This document shows positions 15,486 through 22,259 of a stretch of DNA of 31,523 nucleotides, one piece after another. This stretch comes from JALYUA01 sp038229875 (GTDB lineage Bacteria > Acidobacteriota > Thermoanaerobaculia > UBA5066 > Gp7-AA6). A program made the position numbers and the translations under genes. Position 1 is the first letter of the stretch. Each line of letters begins with the position of its first letter. The stretch spans positions 1 through 31,523 of the forward strand of contig JBBROA010000037.1 of NCBI GenBank assembly GCA_038229875.1. The letters are read 5' to 3'. The notes under the pieces were generated by a model. The model had not been told where the DNA came from. It saw only the letters and a program-made list of their open reading frames with translations, and ran no database searches.

Positions 15486-16520
15486 ATGTCCGACGCCGCT
15501 CCCGCCCTCCTCGCGCGCGTTCTGCGCGGCGAGCGGACGGAGTCGGTGCATCGAGGCTCCATCGCGGTTGTGGACGAGGACGGCGTCATGCTCGCGTCCT
15601 GCGGCGATCCCGGCGGGAGCATCTATCTGCGCTCCGCCGCCAAGCCCTTTCAGGTGATGCCGCTTCTGACGGGCGGGGGTGAAGCGGCGTTTCGCCTGGG
15701 TGACGAGGAGATCGCCCTCATGTGCGCCTCCCATGGCGGCGAGCCGCGGCACGTGCGGGTGGCCCGCAGAATTCTCGCCCGAGGCGGATTCGACGTCTCC
15801 GATCTCGCCTGTGGACCCCACCCTCCCATGCATGAGCCCTCGGCGCGCGCGCTCGTCGCGGCGGGAGAAAAACCCTCCGCGCTCCACAACAACTGCTCCG
15901 GCAATCATGCGGGACTTCTCCTGACGTGCCGGCTCCTCGGGCTGCAGTCTCGCGGCTACTGGGAGCCGTGGCACCCGATCCACGCCGAGATCATGGCGCG
16001 GCTTTCGGAGTTCACAGACGTTCCATCCGCGACCGTCGGCCTGGCCGTCGACGGCTGCAGCCTTCCCGTCTTTTTTCTTCCGCTTTCGGCGCTCGCCCTT
16101 TCGTACGCGCGGCTCCTGGCGAGAGGGTGGCCCGGGGAAGGCGGAGAGGCCGCGGGCCGCATAGTGCGGGCAATGAGCTCGAGCCCCGGCATGGTGGCCG
16201 GCCGCGACCGCTTCACGACCGACTTTCTGGAAGCCGGCGCGGGGAAGTGGATCGGCAAGGAGGGCGCCGAGGGCGTCTACGCTCTTGCGCTCAAAGGACG
16301 CGGCAGACACGAGAAGGCGGTGGGCATCGCCTTCAAGATCGAAGACGGGTCGACCCGCGCTCGGGATGCTGTGTGCCTCGCGATTCTGGAGAAGCTCGGG
16401 CGGGTCACGCCGCGATTGAAGGCGAGGCTCGCGCGCTGGCGGGATCCGGAGATCCGCAATGCCCGCGGGCTGCCGGTCGGGCAGGTGCGCGCGGAGGTCC
16501 CGCTTTCTCTCGATGGATAA
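15486..16520 (+). CDS. ReAV-type (class 3, asparaginase II family) L-asparaginase, variant metal site
   Basis: A 344-residue protein of the Rhizobium etli ReAV asparaginase family (Pfam Asparaginase_II), which is unrelated to the common AnsA/AnsB enzymes. Numbering runs two ahead of ReAV. The first Ser-Lys tandem is present (RSAAKPFQ: Ser50, Lys53), as is the second Ser in ASHGGE (Ser82), with a matching Lys near residue 258. The zinc ligands would be Cys137, residue 140 and Cys191. Both Cys are present (HNNCSGNHAG and VDGCSLPVF), but residue 140 is Asn (AAT) where the family has Lys. GRDRFTTDF and GRGRHEKAVGIAFKI also match. The gene is cytoplasmic and stands first in a plus-strand block with a rhodanese and ubiD. 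Hydrolysis of L-asparagine is the family activity; whether this variant retains it is open. Confidence 0.88.
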   Translation: MSDAAPALLARVLRGERTESVHRGSIAVVDEDGVMLASCGDPGGSIYLRSAAKPFQVMPLLTGGGEAAFRLGDEEIALMCASHGGEPRHVRVARRILARGGFDVSDLACGPHPPMHEPSARALVAAGEKPSALHNNCSGNHAGLLLTCRLLGLQSRGYWEPWHPIHAEIMARLSEFTDVPSATVGLAVDGCSLPVFFLPLSALALSYARLLARGWPGEGGEAAGRIVRAMSSSPGMVAGRDRFTTDFLEAGAGKWIGKEGAEGVYALALKGRGRHEKAVGIAFKIEDGSTRARDAVCLAILEKLGRVTPRLKARLARWRDPEIRNARGLPVGQVRAEVPLSLDG

Positions 16521-16544
16521 TCTCCCGGGAGAATCTGCCTGAAC

Positions 16545-16982
16545 ATGCCGTCTCTCCGCACCGCGGGACTCATCGCGCTCTGGCTCTCGCTCGGCTGCTC
16601 CGGCTGCGTGACGAGCCGGAGGGTCGTGGAGTCCCTGACCGCGAACTGCCATGAGGTGCAGCCGGGCGTCGCAAACGAGATGATCCGCGACAATCCCCGC
16701 GCGCTGCTGCTCGACGTCCGGCACGGCGGCGAATTCACCGCGGATCTGCCCCACCTGCAGCGCTGCCGCGAGGTCCCTCTGTCCGAGCTTCCGCGCCGGT
16801 TTTCGGAGATCGGCGCTTGGAAGAAGGAGACGATCGTCATCTTCAGCCGCGACGGAACCGACGCCGCCTCCGCGTGCGAATTCCTGGCGCGCCAGGGATT
16901 CCTCTACGTCTCGCACGTCGAGGGCGGGGTGCTCGAGTGGCAGCGGCGCCGCTTCGGGCTCTTCGGCGGATCGGGCGGCTGA
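16545..16982 (+). CDS. Rhodanese-fold lipoprotein lacking the catalytic Cys
   Basis: A 145-residue exported single-domain rhodanese homologue. The start looks like a lipoprotein signal (LIALWLSLGCSGC, with Cys18 or Cys21 as lipid site). The fold is clear from ALLLDVRHGGEF (the family's DVR-x-x-x-E/F), REVPLSEL and ETIVIFSRDGTDAASACEFL, ending with LYVSHVEGGVLEWQ. In active rhodaneses the loop after the strand is CxxGxR; here it is SRDGTD, with Ser101 in place of the sulfur-carrying Cys. It is therefore unlikely to transfer sulfur and may bind an anion or protein. Its stop is two bases from the TTG of the UbiD-family gene, so the two are probably co-expressed. Confidence 0.8.
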   Translation: MPSLRTAGLIALWLSLGCSGCVTSRRVVESLTANCHEVQPGVANEMIRDNPRALLLDVRHGGEFTADLPHLQRCREVPLSELPRRFSEIGAWKKETIVIFSRDGTDAASACEFLARQGFLYVSHVEGGVLEWQRRRFGLFGGSGG

Positions 16983-16984
16983 CG

Positions 16985-18463
16985 TTGGCCTTTCGGAATC
17001 TCCGCGCGTTTCTCGAGCGGCTGGAAGCGTCCGGAGAGCTGGTCCGCATCGCGGCGCCCGTTTCGGCGCGCCTCGAGATCGCCGAAATCGCCGACCGGGC
17101 CGTCAAGACGGGCGGACCGGCGCTTCTCTTCGAGAACGTCGTCGGTTCGTCCGTGCCGGTCGCGATCAACGTGTTCGCGTCGCAGCGCCGCGTGCTCGAG
17201 GCGCTCGAGATCGGCTCGTGGGAGGAATGGGAGAAGCGCCTCGAGTTCTTCCTCGACCCGAAGGCGCCGGAAGGAATCCTGGACAAGTTGAAGGCGATTC
17301 CCCGCGTGACGGAGCTCGCCTCGGTCTTTCCGAAAACGGTACGCTCCGCGCCTTCGCAGGAAGTCGTTTCAACCGGCGACGCAGTCGATCTGACCGCTCT
17401 CCCGATCCTGACCTGCTGGCCACAGGACGGCGGCCCCTTCGTGACCATGCCTCTCGTCATCACGAAGGACCCGGCGACCGGCAAGACCAACGTCGGCATG
17501 TACCGGATGCAGGTCTACGACCGGAACACGACCGGGATGCACTGGCAAAAGCACAAGGACGGAGCGGGGCAGGCGAGGGGCTACGAGCGCGACGGCCGCC
17601 GGATGGAAGTCGCGGTGGCGATCGGCGCTGACCCGGCGACCGTTTTCTCCGCGATCGCCCCGCTGCCTCCCGGTGTTTCGGAGTTCCTTTTCTCCGGTTT
17701 CGTCCGGGGCGAGGCCGTCCCGCTCGTGCAGGCGCGCACCGTCGACCTGCTCGTCCCGGCGGAAGCGGAGATCGTCCTGGAAGGCTACGTCGACCCCGGC
17801 GAGCGGCGCCGGGAGGGGCCGTTCGGGGACCACACCGGGTATTACTCGCTCGAAGACGACTTCCCGGTCTTCCACGTGACGGCGATCACCCGGAAGAGGA
17901 CGCCGGTCTACTTGACGACGATCGTCGGCCCGCCTCCGATGGAAGACGGGTTCCTCGGCGAGGCGGTCGAGCGCCTCTTTCTCCCGCTCGTGAAGAAGAC
18001 GATCCCCGAGATCGTCGACATGCATCTTCCGGTCGAAGGCGTATTCCACAACCTGATGGTCGTCGCGATCGACAAGCGTTTCCCGGGGCACGCGCGCAAG
18101 ACGATGCACGCGATCTGGGGGACGGGGCAGATGATGTTCACCAAGGTGATCGTGGTCGTGGATCACGACGTCGACGTGCGCGATCCGGGACGCCTGCTCT
18201 GGAAGGCGCTTGCCGCGATCGATCCGGAGCGCGACATCGAGTTCGTTCACGGACCGGTCGACGAGCTCGACCATGCTTCGCCGCTCCCGTGTCTCGGAAG
18301 CAAGATGGGCATCGACGCCACCCGGAAATGGAAAGAGGAAGGGTTCATGCGGCGCTGGCCGGACGAGATCCGGATGACCTCCGACGTCCGCGAGAAGATC
18401 GATGCTCTGTGGCCGTCCCTCGGGATTGTGACCGGCGAAAAGCGGCGAGACGGCCGGCGCTGA
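16985..18463 (+). CDS. UbiD-family prenyl-FMN-dependent decarboxylase, TTG start
   Basis: A 492-residue UbiD-family enzyme. The start region FRNLRAFLERLEASGELVRI is the usual N-terminus, which fixes TTG 16985, two bases after the rhodanese stop. Other family blocks are LPILTCWPQDGGPFVTMPLV, GKTNVGMYRMQVYDRN, HWQKHKDG, EVAVAIGADPA, EIVLEGYVDPGERRREGPFG followed by DHTGYYS, and a C-terminal WALxD-like region, DHASPLPCLGSKMGIDATRK. These contain the residues that hold prenylated FMN, metal and K+. Family members decarboxylate aromatic or unsaturated acids such as 4-hydroxy-3-polyprenylbenzoate. The flavin prenyltransferase UbiX is not in this window, so the substrate cannot be told from context; a role in quinone synthesis or in aromatic acid degradation are both possible. 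Confidence 0.92.
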   Translation: MAFRNLRAFLERLEASGELVRIAAPVSARLEIAEIADRAVKTGGPALLFENVVGSSVPVAINVFASQRRVLEALEIGSWEEWEKRLEFFLDPKAPEGILDKLKAIPRVTELASVFPKTVRSAPSQEVVSTGDAVDLTALPILTCWPQDGGPFVTMPLVITKDPATGKTNVGMYRMQVYDRNTTGMHWQKHKDGAGQARGYERDGRRMEVAVAIGADPATVFSAIAPLPPGVSEFLFSGFVRGEAVPLVQARTVDLLVPAEAEIVLEGYVDPGERRREGPFGDHTGYYSLEDDFPVFHVTAITRKRTPVYLTTIVGPPPMEDGFLGEAVERLFLPLVKKTIPEIVDMHLPVEGVFHNLMVVAIDKRFPGHARKTMHAIWGTGQMMFTKVIVVVDHDVDVRDPGRLLWKALAAIDPERDIEFVHGPVDELDHASPLPCLGSKMGIDATRKWKEEGFMRRWPDEIRMTSDVREKIDALWPSLGIVTGEKRRDGRR

Positions 18464-18542
18464 GCGCTGGCTTTCCCCGTTGAGGGCGGAAAGGCACCGC
18501 TCGGGAGTGAGCCGGTGTGTCGGTTCCGGGCGAGCTTCCGGT

Positions 18543-18548
18543 TACAAT
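18543..18548 (+). promoter_or_regulatory. Possible -10 element giving a near-leaderless mRNA
   Basis: TACAAT is a five-of-six match to the -10 consensus, and its last base is 10 bases before ATG 18559. Transcription from it would start only a few bases before the ATG. No good -35 is seen 16-18 bases upstream, and no Shine-Dalgarno sequence is present between it and the ATG, consistent with leaderless translation. Confidence 0.35.
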
Positions 18549-18558
18549 CGTCGGTTCC

Positions 18559-19800
18559 ATGAGGACTCTCGTCGTCGACCCCGTCGCTGCCTCCCGGGAT
18601 GCGCTGCGACGCGCTCTCTCGGCGGCGGGGGAGCAGGTCCGGAGCGTCGAGGGGCTGCCCGAAGCGCAGCGAATGCTACGAGACTACGCGCCGGACATCG
18701 TCGTGATCGCCCTGGACGCCCCCGGCGGGGACACGCTCGAGTTCCTGGAAGTGCAGTCTCGACAGGAGGGCCGTTCCGTTTTCGCGCTCGTCGAGGGCGC
18801 CGACCTCGAGACCGGCGTCTCGGCCATCGAACGGGGCGCGGCAGATTTTCTGTGGCGTCCGGTTTCGGACGCGCGGGTCGCGGGACTTCTCTCCCGGCTG
18901 TTGGAAAGGCGAGTCCGCGACTCCGTCGCCGAAAACGTGCGCGTTGCCCTGGTCCGTTCTGAAATGGCCGCTTCGCTGGTCGGGCAGTCGCCGAGGTGGC
19001 AGGCCACCCTTTCTGCGATCGAGCACGCCGCGGCCGCCGATACCCCGATCCTCCTTGCGGGGGAAGCGGGCACGGAGCAGGAGGAGATCGCACGCGCCCT
19101 GCACGGACTCTCCTCCCGGGGATCGGGGGCGTTCGTCAGGATCGCGGACGTCGACTCGTCGACGCCGGCGCCGTCGGCCGGCCGCGGGACCGTCTTCCTT
19201 CCGTCCGTCGAACGCCGCCCGATCGCGCACCAGCAGGTATTGCTGTCGTGGATCGAGCGGCCCGGCCCATTCCGCGTGGTACTCGCCGTCAACGAATCGC
19301 CGGACGAAGCCGCCGCCGGAGGCAAGCTTCTGCCGGAGCTCTTCGAAGCGCTCCGCGACAGCATCGTCAACCTGCCGCCGCTGCGCGAGCGGGGAGACGA
19401 CGTGGATCTTCTCGCCCGGCGGTTTCTGGCGGAGCGGGACCCCGCGCTTACGTTCGACCCCGAAGCCTTGGACGCGCTGCGTGCCCACGACTGGCCGGGC
19501 AACGTGCGCGAGTTGAAGGACGTGATACGCCGGGCCTCGGCCCTTGCGGACGGCGAGGTCATCGGGCCAACCCTCGTCCTCTCTCTCCTCGCCGGGCCGC
19601 GGGCGCGGCGGCGGTCGCGGAAAAAGAAGCCGCCCGTCGTGAAGATCGCCGTCGGCGCGTCGCTCGCGGATGTCGAACGACGCCTGATCCAGAAGACGCT
19701 CGAGTTCGCCCGGGGCAGCAAACCGAAGACCGCCGAGTTGCTCAAGCTCTCGTTGAAGACGATCTACAACAAGATCAAGGAATACGGCCTCGAGCACTGA
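18559..19800 (+). CDS. Degenerate NtrC-family regulator (receiver, AAA+, Fis-type HTH) with active sites lost
   Basis: A 413-residue protein with the NtrC layout. Residues 1-115 are a receiver-like domain, but the phosphorylated Asp is Ala51 (VVIALDAPGGD), the acidic pair is Asp7-Pro8 and the conserved Lys is Arg100 (FLWRPVS). Residues 140-340 are an AAA+ domain. Its Walker A is GEAGTEQE instead of GESGTGKE, Walker B reads GRGTVFLPSVE instead of GGTLFLDEI, and the GAFTGA loop that touches sigma-54 is deleted. The expected arginine-finger stretch FRxDLxxRL is LLPELFEALRD. In contrast LPPLRERGDDVDLL (272-285), DWPGNVRELKDVIRRA (311-326) and the HTH (FARGSKPKTAELLKLSLKTIYNKIKEYGL) are well kept. 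I infer a DNA-binding protein that needs neither phosphate, ATP nor sigma-54. ATG 18559 is followed directly by the receiver; a GTG 14 codons upstream is the alternative. Confidence 0.85.
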   Translation: MRTLVVDPVAASRDALRRALSAAGEQVRSVEGLPEAQRMLRDYAPDIVVIALDAPGGDTLEFLEVQSRQEGRSVFALVEGADLETGVSAIERGAADFLWRPVSDARVAGLLSRLLERRVRDSVAENVRVALVRSEMAASLVGQSPRWQATLSAIEHAAAADTPILLAGEAGTEQEEIARALHGLSSRGSGAFVRIADVDSSTPAPSAGRGTVFLPSVERRPIAHQQVLLSWIERPGPFRVVLAVNESPDEAAAGGKLLPELFEALRDSIVNLPPLRERGDDVDLLARRFLAERDPALTFDPEALDALRAHDWPGNVRELKDVIRRASALADGEVIGPTLVLSLLAGPRARRRSRKKKPPVVKIAVGASLADVERRLIQKTLEFARGSKPKTAELLKLSLKTIYNKIKEYGLEH

Positions 19801-19926
19801 CGACCCCCTGCGGATCCGCCTCGCTTTCGCGCTCGTGACCGCCGCCGCCGCCGCCGCCGTCGTCGTCTTCTTCCTCCTGACCCGCCGCGTTCGCACTCCC
19901 CGTCGCCTGCGCCGGCTCCGCGTGGG

Positions 19927-20315
19927 CTAGGGCTCCGCGGGGTCGATCCGTCCCCGAGGCAAAGTGGGCGACTTCCACGAGCTGCGGAAACGGAAGCGGC
20001 TTCTTCAGGTAGAACGCCACCCCGAGGCGGCGCGCCTCGCTCTCACATTCCAGGTCTCCCGTCAGACGATCACTGGAGCGTGCGCGATCTCGAGATCGGA
20101 CGACTGCGCGCGCCGGAAAGCGAGACCATCCATTTCGGGCGCGTGAAGATCGAGAAGGATGACGGAAGGCGCGCCGGCGAGGAGCACGCCGACGCCTGGC
20201 GTCCGTTCTCGACGCACCCGACGCGAAAGCCTTCGGCGGCGAGCGCTTCGCGCAGGGCGTCTCGAAGGGCCGCGTCATCGTCAACGACGAGGACGGTTTC
20301 GCGCCGGTCGCTCAC
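19927..20315 (-). pseudogene. Response-regulator receiver domain broken by frameshifts
   Basis: Reading from GTG 20315 the product starts as a textbook receiver: ETVLVVDDDAALRDALREAL, then AEGFRVGCVENGR. Near 20,196-20,200 the frame must shift by one base to continue as VGVLLAGAPSVILLDLHAPE and MDGLAF, which contains the phospho-acceptor Asp. Near 20,062-20,068 a second one-base shift is needed to pass a TGA and read VLTGDLECESEARRLGVAF and YLKKPLPFPQLVEVAHF with the conserved Lys. A third shift would let it stop at 19,927-19,929; without it the frame runs on through a low-complexity Gly/Asp tail to 19,775, into the neighbouring gene. All catalytic residues survive, so this is either recent decay or base-calling errors. 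It is convergent with the degenerate NtrC-like gene. Apart from this gene I see nothing certain in 19,801-20,425. Confidence 0.75.
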
Positions 20316-20425
20316 GCCGCTCGCACCGAGACGGCGAGCGCGGGACGCGGCGCCATCGTGCCGGACCCGGCCTCGCGGTATGGTTTCTCAAAACACGCCG
20401 GGCGGTCTCCGGCCGGGAGGCGGAA

Positions 20426-21142
20426 TTGAGCGAAGCGGGGAAAAATCACTGCGGCATCTGCGGGAAAGCGCGCACGCCGGGGCAGCTCACCTCCGGAGAG
20501 CTTCTGCGGCCCCACATCTTTCAATCGGTGCGCGACGAGCATCCGGGCTTCGGGCCCAAAGACGGGATCTGCTCGACGGATCTCAATCGCTATCGCGCCG
20601 CGCACATGGAACGGCTCCTCGAGGATGAAAAAGGCGAGCTGTCCGAGCTCGAGGAACAGGTGATCCGCTCGATCCGCGAGGAAGGGATTCTGACGGAGAA
20701 CATCAACGAGGAATTCGAACAGGGATTGACGTTCGGCGACAGGGTCTCGGACAAGATCGCCGAATTCGGCGGAAGCTGGCGTTTCATCCTGAGCTTTGGC
20801 GCCGTGCTGATCGTCTGGATCGTCGCGAACACGATTTTTCTGACGCGCCGACCCTTCGACCCCTTTCCGTTCATCCTGCTGAATCTCGTTCTCTCTTGCA
20901 TTGCGGCCCTGCAGGCGCCGGTCATCATGATGAGCCAGAACCGGCAGGAGACGAAAGACCGGCTCCGGTCCGAGAACGACTATCGGGTCAACCTGAAATC
21001 CGAGCTCGAGATCCGGGTCCTGAACGAGCGGATGGAGCATCTGCTCAAGAAGCAGTGGCAGCGCCTCCTGGAGATCCAGGAGATTCAGACGGACCTGATC
21101 CGCCAGCTGGTCCGGGATCGGCCGACGCGCCCCGGAATCTGA
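20426..21142 (+). CDS. DUF1003-family membrane protein with N-terminal CxxC motif, TTG start
   Basis: A 238-residue protein of the DUF1003 family. TTG 20426 is chosen because GGGAGG (20415-20420) lies five bases before it and the conserved NHCGICGK motif follows directly. The N-terminal region has CGICGKARTPGQL and later DGICSTDLNRYR, three Cys that may form a small metal site. Two membrane helices follow: WRFILSFGAVLIVWIVANTI and FPFILLNLVLSCIAALQAPV. The segment between them, FLTRRPFDPFPFILLN, and the following MMSQNRQETKDRLRSENDYR are the signature of the family. A long charged coiled-coil-like tail (LEIRVLNERMEHLLKKQWQR) ends the protein. The function is unknown, and neighbours give no clear clue. 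Confidence 0.88.
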   Translation: MSEAGKNHCGICGKARTPGQLTSGELLRPHIFQSVRDEHPGFGPKDGICSTDLNRYRAAHMERLLEDEKGELSELEEQVIRSIREEGILTENINEEFEQGLTFGDRVSDKIAEFGGSWRFILSFGAVLIVWIVANTIFLTRRPFDPFPFILLNLVLSCIAALQAPVIMMSQNRQETKDRLRSENDYRVNLKSELEIRVLNERMEHLLKKQWQRLLEIQEIQTDLIRQLVRDRPTRPGI

Positions 21143-21230
21143 GGCGGGGGGAGGCGAGCGAGTCTTCTCGAACGAAAAGGGAATCCCCCCGTCGACCGAC
21201 CGGTCGCCCCCGCCGTTTCCACGCGGCGTC

Positions 21231-21669
21231 TCAACGGGCCGGGGAGGTCGTGTGCCGACTGTCCGTGCGGACGCCCACATCCTGCTTCCGACGCAAGCCG
21301 AAGAGCCCGGTCAGACCGAGAAGGCCGAGCCAGCCCCAGTTGGTGCCCTGGTGCTCCGTCATATCGGTCGAGCCGGTGCCCGCCGTCCCTGCTGTGCTGC
21401 CGGACGTCCCGGTCGAGCGAGTGGAACCAGTCGTGCCCTGGCCGCTGCCGTAGCTGCTGCCCGCGCCCGTCCCCGTTCCAGAACCGCTCGTGCCCGAGCC
21501 CGTCGATCCGTTGCTCCCGCTCGGTGATCGGGTGCCGGTGCCGGTCGATCCGGTGCCCCTACCTGTCGAGCCCGAACCGGTGCTTCCGCTTTCGGAGCCC
21601 GCAGGCGATGCCCGTGGCGAGGCTCTCGGCCAGCGCCAGCGTGGCAGTGGATTTCAGTTTGCCGCCCAT
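21231..21669 (-). pseudogene. Ser/Thr/Gly-repeat protein with WGxxGxxG C-terminal anchor, one frameshift
   Basis: Two frames together give one typical small surface protein. From ATG 21669 (with AGGGGG before it) the first frame reads GKLKSTATLALAESLATGIA, a signal-like start, but soon meets a TAG. Shifting frame near 21,595-21,606 gives about 110 residues of Gly-Ser-Thr repeats (GSTGSGSTGRGTGSTGTGT and so on), then TNWGWLGLLGLTGLFGLRRK. This last part is the WGxxGxxG membrane anchor found at the end of short exported proteins in Acidobacteria and others. An unusual 18-residue tail follows the basic residues, ending at 21,231. The second frame has no usable start of its own after its last stop. 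So the gene is either damaged, wrongly sequenced in its repeats, or frameshifted in translation. The repeat coding sequence is imperfectly tandem. Confidence 0.7.
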
Positions 21670-21827
21670 GATTCCCCCTGATTATCTGAATCGGAACCCG
21701 CGCCCGCTCCGGGCCATCCGGCGCAGTGGGCCCGTTGACGTGCCGCGCGAGAAGCAGGCCGACCGTTCCGCGCACTCCAGATTGACCGGCGGGCAAGGAA
21801 GAAAATCGCTGGACGGATCGGGAACCG

Positions 21828-21913
21828 TGGTGCCGGAGGAGGGATTCGAACCCTCATGCCCTTGCGAGCGGGGGATTTTGAGTCCCCTGTGTCTGCCATT
21901 CCACCACTCCGGC
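21828..21913 (-). tRNA. tRNA-Leu (anticodon CAA)
   Basis: On the minus strand the acceptor arms GCCGGAG and CTCCGGC pair, and the gene encodes its own CCA end (TGG at 21828-21830 on the plus strand). The anticodon stem GGGGA/TCCCC closes the loop CTCAAAA, which gives anticodon CAA reading TTG codons. A long variable arm (GCTCGCAAGGGC region) and the T-loop GGTTCGAATCC confirm the class II leucine type. TATCAT lies on the minus strand 10 bases upstream of the 5' end and may be its -10. Confidence 0.95.
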
Positions 21914-22168
21914 GGGGCCGCCGATGATAGCGGGGGAAATCCCCGAAGGGAAAGCGGGCGGAGCCGGCCTCCCCGGGCAGGACGCACGGAACCAGGACGG
22001 ACGGAACAACGCCGGGCGGAGGGCCGGGAAGGCCTGCGCGCCGAGGACAGGTACCGGCGCCCGAGACGCACTCCTCGAGGCCCGGGAGGTTCGTCCCCTA
22101 AACGCTTCGGAACATGAGTTTTGTCTCCGTCGGACGTCGCGAAGGCGGCTTCGGAACGCCTCTAAACG
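21914..22168. other. Non-coding stretch between tRNA-Leu and the carD promoter
   Basis: I see no gene here. It holds the likely tRNA promoter near 21,924-21,929 (minus strand), a small GGGG-AAAT-CCCC hairpin next to it, and a GC-rich stretch full of GGACGGACGGAAC-like short repeats. Two related pieces, CCTAAACGCTTCGGAAC (about 22,096-22,112) and TTCGGAACGCCTCTAAACG (about 22,150-22,168), precede the carD promoter and may be regulatory. Confidence 0.5.
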
Positions 22169-22197
22169 TTGCATTTTCCGAGGTTTGGCCCTATAAT
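22169..22197 (+). promoter_or_regulatory. Housekeeping-type promoter for carD
   Basis: A perfect -10 box TATAAT (22192-22197) is spaced by 17 bases from TTGCAT (22169-22174), which matches three of six bases of the -35 consensus. Transcription would start near 22,204, leaving a leader of about 55 bases before the GTG of carD. This is the best promoter in the window by eye. Confidence 0.65.
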
Positions 22198-22210
22198 CGG
22201 CGGTTCGGCA

Positions 22211-22240
22211 AGCTTCTGGTTTTCGGCAGCTTCTGGTTTT
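22211..22240 (+). repeat. 13-base direct repeat in the carD leader
   Basis: AGCTTCTGGTTTT occurs at 22211-22223 and again at 22228-22240, separated by four bases. Both copies lie just downstream of the expected transcription start, between promoter and ribosome-binding site. The repeat period is 17 bases. It could bind a regulator or shape the mRNA leader. Confidence 0.6.
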
Positions 22241-22259
22241 ATTGAACAGGAGGAACTCT

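Noticed and set aside
19842..19863. Run of GCC triplets considered as a functional repeat element
   Set aside because: It is a simple low-complexity tract in a GC-rich intergenic stretch; nothing else supports a role.
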